DNA from: Actinomycetes bacterium | GTDB lineage: Bacteria > Actinomycetota > Acidimicrobiia > Acidimicrobiales > Acidimicrobiaceae | NCBI GenBank assembly: GCA_021790855.1 | Contig: JAJYFP010000001.1 | Coordinates: 1,526 to 39,957 of the forward strand | Length of the DNA: 38,432 nucleotides | Direction: 5' to 3' | Part shown: piece by piece, positions 34,037 to 38,432 of the stretch | How the letters are laid out: each line of letters opens with the position of its first letter | Position numbering within the stretch: position 1 is the first letter of the stretch | Translations under genes and position numbers: made by a program | Notes under the pieces: generated by a model | Seen by the model: only the letters and a program-made list of their open reading frames with translations | Database searches by the model: none | Told to the model about the DNA's origin: nothing

Positions 34037-34609
34037 TTAAACTTCTAGCAGTTCTTTTTCCTTATGAGCTAAAGCTCGATCCAGCTCTTGTACGTAGCTT
34101 TGAGTCAACTTATCCAGTTCTTTTTCAGTGCCTTCGACGTCATCCGAGGTTATGAGACCTACCTTCTCCATAGCCTCCAAGTCGTGGCGAGCCGAACGTC
34201 TAACACCTCGGATCGCAACTTTACCGTCTTCCGCCTTTTGTCTCACAACCCTGACTAATTCTTTCCGTCTCTCCTCTGTGAGCGGCGGAAAACTCAATCG
34301 TATGATTGAACCGTCATTGTTTGGATTGATACCAAGATCTGATGATTGAATCGCCTTTTCAATCTCTTTGAGGGCAGTTTTGTCATATGGGGTAATCACT
34401 AATGTTCGCGCATCTGGAACAGAAAAGTTAGCCATCTGCTGAAGAGGAACTTCGCTACCGTAGTACTCCACAGGCAGTTTCTCGACAAGAACCGAGGTTG
34501 CCCTACCCGTGCGTACCGTTGCAAACTCCCCTTCCGCGTGACTCACAGCCTTAGCCATCTTTTCTTTCACTGCCACTATAAGAGAGTCAATAGAGTCAAA
34601 TTCTGCCAT
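34037..34609 (-). CDS. frr: Ribosome recycling factor
   Basis: Splits post-termination ribosomes together with EF-G. 190 aa from ATG 34609. The RTGRATSVLVEKLPVEYYG block and FPPLTEERRKELVRVVRQKAEDGKVAIRGVRRSA are diagnostic. The frame is open to 34645, but ATG 34609 overlaps the pyrH stop (TAATG) and has GGTGAGG before it, giving the standard N terminus. It is coupled to pyrH in the conserved rpsB-tsf-pyrH-frr order. Confidence 0.97.
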   Translation of the reverse strand: MAEFDSIDSLIVAVKEKMAKAVSHAEGEFATVRTGRATSVLVEKLPVEYYGSEVPLQQMANFSVPDARTLVITPYDKTALKEIEKAIQSSDLGINPNNDGSIIRLSFPPLTEERRKELVRVVRQKAEDGKVAIRGVRRSARHDLEAMEKVGLITSDDVEGTEKELDKLTQSYVQELDRALAHKEKELLEV

Positions 34610-35355
34610 TACCTCACCAAAGTTCCGATATTTTTCGCTTGACAAGCTCGAATTATGTTACCTGAAATCGAGACGTCGAACACCAAGATCTCCAAGTTGT
34701 TATCTTTACAAAATGTCACTGCCGTCATATCCATAGCAGCGAGACTCTCCGTAATGACCTCCATGTACTCCAAAGTATCGTACTTTTTCGCCCCAGGGTC
34801 AAGTTTTGGATCCGCGCTGTAGATTCCGTCTACACCTGAGTGAGTTCCCTTTAACATTGCTTGTGCGCCAATCTCTGCTGCCCTTAACGAAGCTGCCGTA
34901 TCGGTTGTAAAGTAGGGACTACCCGTGCCCGCAGCAAAGATAACAACTCGACCTTTTTCTAGGTGTCGAATTGCTTTGCGTCTAATGTACGGTTCGGCCA
35001 ACTCAGCCATCTGTATAGCAGACTGAACTCGAGTCGGCTGACCATAACGTTCAATTGCATTTTGAAGTGCAAGCGCGTTAATGGTCGTAGCTAACATACC
35101 CATATGATCGGAGGTAACGCGATCGATCCCAATAGCGGTTCCATTTGTACCTCTCCAAATGTTTCCTCCACCAACAACGACGGCAAGCTCGACTCCAGCC
35201 AGCTCCTTCACTTGGGCTATCTCCGACGCTATCCGGTCTAACGTTTTAGCATCCACTGGGTCATCGATATTGTCATTGCCTAGTGCCTCTCCGGATAGTT
35301 TTAGAACCACTCGACTCCATCTGGAGGTAGTTCTGGAATCTGAGGTACTCACCAT
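34609..35355 (-). CDS. pyrH: UMP kinase
   Basis: Hexameric bacterial UMP kinase of the amino-acid-kinase fold, forming UDP from UMP and ATP. RVVLKLSGEALG, VVVGGGNIWRG and AAGTGSPYFTTDTAA are all characteristic. 248 aa. ATG 35355 lies 5 bp after the tsf stop and has no clear Shine-Dalgarno; a 15-residue Ser/Thr-rich N terminus precedes the conserved domain, so a downstream start is possible. Confidence 0.97.
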   Translation of the reverse strand: MVSTSDSRTTSRWSRVVLKLSGEALGNDNIDDPVDAKTLDRIASEIAQVKELAGVELAVVVGGGNIWRGTNGTAIGIDRVTSDHMGMLATTINALALQNAIERYGQPTRVQSAIQMAELAEPYIRRKAIRHLEKGRVVIFAAGTGSPYFTTDTAASLRAAEIGAQAMLKGTHSGVDGIYSADPKLDPGAKKYDTLEYMEVITESLAAMDMTAVTFCKDNNLEILVFDVSISGNIIRACQAKNIGTLVR

Positions 35356-35360
35356 ACGGA

Positions 35361-36152
35361 CTAAGCGCCCACGACTACGAGCGCGAACTCCACAATCTTT
35401 GCTTTTCCAAGCACATCTTGAATCTTCAGCTTTTCATCTTTTACAAAAGCCTGTTCGTTCAAGCACAGATTCTTAAAGAACCCATCCAATCTGCCAGACA
35501 CGATCTTGTCCAAAGCCGCCTCTGGCTTACCCTCATTTCTCGTGATTGTGAGCAAGGTTTGGCGTTCGTTTTCAACAACGTCTTCTGGGACATCTTTACG
35601 GCTCAGATAGCTTGGTCGAGCGAACGCTACGTGCAGCGCAAGATCGTGGGCAAGTTCCCTTGTACCATCTTTGACCTTCATAAGGACACCGACAGTTCCT
35701 CTCCCGCTTTGAAGGTGCATATAACCGTCGATTATCTCTCCATCGTCAGCTCTCATATAACTTACCCGTCCAAGCTCTATGTTTTCCTTGAGAGTAATCT
35801 TCAGTTCATCCACACTAGAGGTGAAAGCGTCTACTGCTTCAGGACCCTTCTCGGCTACCGCCTTGGCGATCTCTTCAACCAATGCAACAAAACTCTCAGA
35901 CTTAGCGACGAAATCAGTCTCACAACGAAGCTCCACGATGGAACCAGAGTTGGATCCCACACTTACGTAACATGCGCCTTGGGAGTTCTCTCTATCCGCT
36001 CGTTTAACAGCTCCAGCAAGTCCTTTTTCTCTAAGAATTTGGGCGGCCTTTTCTGCATCTCCTCCGGCCTCTTCTAGAGCCTTTTTTGCGTCAAGCATTC
36101 CGGCTCCTGTCCGTTTACGCAAGCTCTGTACATCTGCAGCTGAAATTGCCAC
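35361..36152 (-). CDS. tsf: Elongation factor Ts
   Basis: Guanine-nucleotide exchange factor for EF-Tu. N-terminal UBA-like domain (VQSLRKRTGAGMLDAKKALEEAGGD) and the ELRCETDFVAKSESF motif that contacts EF-Tu. 263 aa, with a two-subdomain core. GTG 36152 has AAGGAG 8 bp upstream. It is separated from rpsB by 93 bp containing a perfect stem-loop. Confidence 0.97.
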   Translation of the reverse strand: MAISAADVQSLRKRTGAGMLDAKKALEEAGGDAEKAAQILREKGLAGAVKRADRENSQGACYVSVGSNSGSIVELRCETDFVAKSESFVALVEEIAKAVAEKGPEAVDAFTSSVDELKITLKENIELGRVSYMRADDGEIIDGYMHLQSGRGTVGVLMKVKDGTRELAHDLALHVAFARPSYLSRKDVPEDVVENERQTLLTITRNEGKPEAALDKIVSGRLDGFFKNLCLNEQAFVKDEKLKIQDVLGKAKIVEFALVVVGA

Positions 36153-36177
36153 CGGTATATCTCCTTACAAATACCCA

Positions 36178-36199
36178 TTTGGGATATTGCCATCCCAAA
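36178..36199 (-). promoter_or_regulatory. Perfect 8-bp stem-loop between rpsB and tsf
   Basis: In the minus-strand transcript TTTGGGAT (36199-36192), a 6-nt loop and ATCCCAAA (36185-36178) lie just before the tsf ribosome-binding site (AAGGAG near 36166). There is no T-run, so it is not an intrinsic terminator. A processing site or translational element controlling the S2:EF-Ts ratio is an inference. Confidence 0.5.
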
Positions 36200-36245
36200 A
36201 TTAATCTACTTAGTAAACTCTGCACACACTTTATGGTGCGCACCT

Positions 36246-37085
36246 TTACGCTTGTTCCGCCAATCTTCGCTCCCGAGCCTCTGCCTCCAGCGCAGCTTGG
36301 CGTCTTGCCTCTTTTTGCTCTTGCTCCCTTTTAGCCACTACCTCAGGATCTTCGACGAACTCTTTGGGCTCTTTGGGCTTGAACTTCTCGGCCTGCATCC
36401 TTCGACCATCAGCAATTGCGGTAGTAATCACTTCACACATCAACTCTCCCGCTCTAATAGCATCGTCATTACCTGGAATGACATATTGGATCAGATCTGG
36501 ATCACAGTTTGTATCGACGACAGCCACCACCGGAATTCCAAGACGATTTGCCTCGGTAACCGCAAGGTGCTCTTTCTTGGTATCGATGATGAATAAGGCA
36601 TCAGGAAGTCGTGTCATATTTGCAATGCCACCTAGGTTTGACTCGAGTTTGACAAGTTCTCTGGAAAGCAACAGAGCTTCCTTCTTGGGCATAGCCTCAA
36701 AGTCGCCGTTTGCTCTCATAGACTCGTACTCTTTCATTTTCTTGATACGAGAGACGATCGTATTGAAGTTGGTAAGCATTCCACCAAGCCACCGATGATT
36801 TACATACGGCATCCCAACACCACTTGAATAACTCGCAATAGCATCTTGTGCCTGCTTTTTTGTCCCAACAAACATAACCACTCCACCTTTTGCGGAGAGA
36901 TCTCTGACGAACTTGTAGGCATCCTCGATCAATGTCAAAGTTTGCCGAAGGTCGATTATATATATTCCATTTCTCTCGCTGTGGATATAACGCTTCATTT
37001 TCGGATTCCACCTGCGAGTCTGATGACCAAAGTGAACCCCGGCCCCCAGAAGTTGCTTCATCGTTACAACAGGCTTGTCAGCCAC
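36246..37085 (-). CDS. rpsB: 30S ribosomal protein S2
   Basis: Small-subunit protein. [24 protein letters not shown] at the N terminus, [15 protein letters not shown] and [33 protein letters not shown] are family blocks. 279 aa with a Glu/Arg-rich C-terminal tail. The frame is open to ATG 37097, but GGGAGG overlaps that ATG's next codons and serves GTG 37085, giving the usual [13 protein letters not shown] start. It heads the rpsB-tsf-pyrH-frr-cdsA-dxr-rseP-ispG-proS run. Confidence 0.97.
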   Translation of the reverse strand: MADKPVVTMKQLLGAGVHFGHQTRRWNPKMKRYIHSERNGIYIIDLRQTLTLIEDAYKFVRDLSAKGGVVMFVGTKKQAQDAIASYSSGVGMPYVNHRWLGGMLTNFNTIVSRIKKMKEYESMRANGDFEAMPKKEALLLSRELVKLESNLGGIANMTRLPDALFIIDTKKEHLAVTEANRLGIPVVAVVDTNCDPDLIQYVIPGNDDAIRAGELMCEVITTAIADGRRMQAEKFKPKEPKEFVEDPEVVAKREQEQKEARRQAALEAEARERRLAEQA

Positions 37086-37109
37086 ATTTCCTCCCATCGG
37101 TTTAATTCA

Positions 37110-37156
37110 GGCTACTTTTACGCTCATCTAAAGAACGACCGTGGGTACAAGTAGCC
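37110..37156 (-). promoter_or_regulatory. Structured rpsB leader (candidate S2 autoregulatory element)
   Basis: In the transcript GGCTACTT (37156-37149) and AAGTAGCC (37117-37110) form a perfect 8-bp stem closing a 31-nt region, which itself can form CGTTC/GAGCG with one G-U pair. The structure ends about 14 nt before the GGGAGG site of rpsB. Upstream, TATGAT (37179-37174) could be a -10 box with a poor -35. S2 binding to its leader is known as a control principle in other bacteria; applying it here is inference. Confidence 0.45.
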
Positions 37157-37195
37157 GTGAAGTTTGCAAGTACATCATACCTGTAAAGCAAAGAT

Positions 37196-37372
37196 TCAGT
37201 GTCCACGGAGACCAACCGTGCCGAGATACATGGTGATAGTCTCACTTACACTCAGATCTAAACCAGTGCCGTCAATCGCAACGTATTCTTTAGTGCCATG
37301 AAGCTCGCACATCCACAATATTTGCCACTGTCGCTTCTTATCAGCCAAGCTGTTTCGGAGGACGGTGGCCAT
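37196..37372 (-). pseudogene. Possible DDE transposase fragment (IS4-like)
   Basis: A 58-codon frame from ATG 37372 reads KEYVAIDGTGLDLSVSETITMYLG near its end, which resembles the block around the first catalytic Asp of some IS4-family transposases (xAIDGTxLDLxDTxxNxxxFG). The frame is open upstream of the ATG into the end of the adjacent hydrolase gene but stops shortly after the motif, so at most a fragment survives. No ribosome-binding site is present. The alternative is a chance frame or a small gene of unknown function. Confidence 0.3.
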
Positions 37373-37419
37373 GGGGTGCCCATGATGAGGAGTCCGCTCA
37401 CTGACGCTCAGTCGAACGC

Positions 37420-38184
37420 TCAGACCTCGACGACGAGACCATCGTAGGCAGAGTCGAAGGATGCTTCGTCCTGGCGGTTGAGCATATCGGAGGACATGTG
37501 GGTCAGTAGGATTCGAGCGCTCGCGAGTTGGTCGAGATGAGCGGCCAGGTCGGTGTGGCGGAGGTGGTAGGGCACGGCCTTGTCCCAGTAGTAGGCCTCG
37601 GCGATGAACAGGTCTGAGTCGGCCGCGACCTCGATGAGGGAGTCGGTCCAGGCGGTATCACCCGTATAGGCGATGACCTTGCCGCCCAGTGTCAAACGCA
37701 AGGCAAGGGGTGGGGCACCACTCGGATGGTCGACCTCCCATGCCGTGACCTCCATACCGGCGACGGTCGCCGTGGCGCCGGGGTCCAGGTCGACAACGTC
37801 GACGGGGAACCCGCGCGACACCGATGAGGATCCGGGGAACAGGCACTCCATGGCTGCGGTGAGCCGCTCGGCGATCCCGGACGGCCCGACAACGCTCAGC
37901 GGCCTGGTGCGTCCGGAGAACTGGCCGTTCAGGACAAGGAACGGGAGACCACCGAAATGGTCCCCGTGAAGGTGAGAAACCACCACGGCCGCGACCTCAG
38001 CGGGGTCGAGCCTTTGGCGCCTGAGAGCGAGCAACGAGGTGGCTCCGCAGTCGAGCAGCACCGGTGGTTCTGATCGATCGGGCCCCCGCAAGTGGATGCA
38101 GGCCTGATAGCGGTCCCCACTGCCGAAGGCGTCGCCGGAACCGGCAAAGGTCACGGTCACGTTCGGGCTGTCCACAATGCTCAT
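37420..38184 (-). CDS. MBL-fold (RNase Z-like) metallo-hydrolase, GC-rich, probably acquired
   Basis: Metallo-beta-lactamase-fold enzyme of 254 aa. Metal ligands are visible: H71-x-H73-x-D75-H76 (SHLHGDHFGG), H153 (VDHPSG), D176 (TGDTAW) and H229 (LLTHMSSD). The arrangement resembles RNase Z/arylsulfatase-like hydrolases, and no substrate can be assigned. Base composition differs sharply from the neighbours: hand counts give 43/60 and 41/60 G+C for 37741-37800 and 37801-37860, against 28/60 for 36481-36540 in rpsB. Codons end mainly in G or C, unlike the rest of the window. No Shine-Dalgarno precedes ATG 38184, but a TAAGAT box ends 6 bp before it. Recent transfer from a high-GC actinobacterium is the simplest reading. 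Confidence 0.88.
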   Translation of the reverse strand: MSIVDSPNVTVTFAGSGDAFGSGDRYQACIHLRGPDRSEPPVLLDCGATSLLALRRQRLDPAEVAAVVVSHLHGDHFGGLPFLVLNGQFSGRTRPLSVVGPSGIAERLTAAMECLFPGSSSVSRGFPVDVVDLDPGATATVAGMEVTAWEVDHPSGAPPLALRLTLGGKVIAYTGDTAWTDSLIEVAADSDLFIAEAYYWDKAVPYHLRHTDLAAHLDQLASARILLTHMSSDMLNRQDEASFDSAYDGLVVEV

Positions 38185-38432
38185 CAGCCCATCTTAGTGT
38201 CCCTGGTTAACGGCCATCAGCACCGGCTCAATCGTGGGGAAACCGTCAGGCGAACTGGAGTGTTACACATTGTGGTTCGTTTCCGCATTCGAATGGACGA
38301 GCGAACTCAGACCTACGTGCCCGTCGTTTGGCTGAGGGCCTTTCCAATCGAAGCACCTTTGGGAGTCGCTTTTTGACCAATCGTGCAACTTTTCCTGATG
38401 AAGCAGTACTCTGAGTCTGGGATCAGCCTCAG
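38185..38432. other. Right-edge intergenic sequence
   Basis: The last 248 bp hold no recognisable gene. The plus-strand frame ending at 38376 is mostly antisense to the hydrolase gene and looks spurious. Composition returns toward that of the rest of the window after about 38,260, marking the probable outer edge of the GC-rich segment. Confidence 0.4.

Noticed and set aside
38092..38376. 94-codon plus-strand frame at the right edge
   Set aside because: Its first third is antisense to the hydrolase gene and the rest has no recognisable motif.

Overview
The window reads as a chromosomal segment from an actinobacterium with mid-40s to about 50% GC. Two things suggest this: the gene order (rpsB-tsf-pyrH-frr-cdsA-dxr-rseP-ispG-proS | rimP-nusA-rnpM-infB-rbfA-truB-ribF-rpsO-pnp, then dapB-dapA-rnj-ftsK and rimO-pgsA), and protein features such as a compact 332-residue NusA and a very long Gly/Pro/Gln-rich IF-2. 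Mid-range GC plus a long charged N-terminal extension on CdsA would fit the class Acidimicrobiia (for example a relative of Acidithrix); that placement is inference only.

Layout. Positions 1-5,430 are accessory. They hold an IS200/IS605-type TnpA transposase with end hairpins, a nitrilase with its own promoter, a divergent YczE-type membrane protein/MocR regulator pair whose overlapping promoters share a dyad, a probable transposase relic, a small NTF2-like (DUF4440) protein and an almost empty stretch containing one perfect hairpin. Positions 5,439-15,503 (minus strand) carry dapB-dapA-rnj-ftsK-DD-carboxypeptidase-thrB-rimO-pgsA, linking diaminopimelate/threonine synthesis, RNA decay, DNA segregation, cell-wall trimming and phospholipid synthesis. 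A single plus-strand DinB-like gene (15,706-16,263) sits in the middle with a promoter placed for leaderless transcription. Positions 16,597-26,844 (minus) are the translation/RNA cluster from rimP to pnp, with a structured rpsO-pnp spacer. A strong intrinsic terminator near 26,900 separates it from the second minus-strand cluster, rpsB to proS (26,983-37,085): translation, UMP kinase, CDP-diacylglycerol synthesis, MEP isoprenoid enzymes and the RseP protease. Upstream of rpsB lie a structured leader, a possible DDE-transposase relic and a strikingly GC-rich metallo-beta-lactamase-fold hydrolase that looks acquired.

Most gene junctions in the minus-strand blocks are tight (TAATG, ATGA and TTGA overlaps), so operons with translational coupling are likely. 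Several starts are GTG or TTG, each judged from Shine-Dalgarno placement. No CRISPR array, tRNA, rRNA or prophage was seen. I found no convincing wholly new multi-gene system. The most interesting signals are regulatory (the MocR/YczE operator-promoter, the rpsB leader, the rpsO-pnp hairpin and the leaderless DinB gene) and evolutionary (an exact 102-bp duplication inside infB, the GC-rich insert, and transposon traces at both borders of the housekeeping block).
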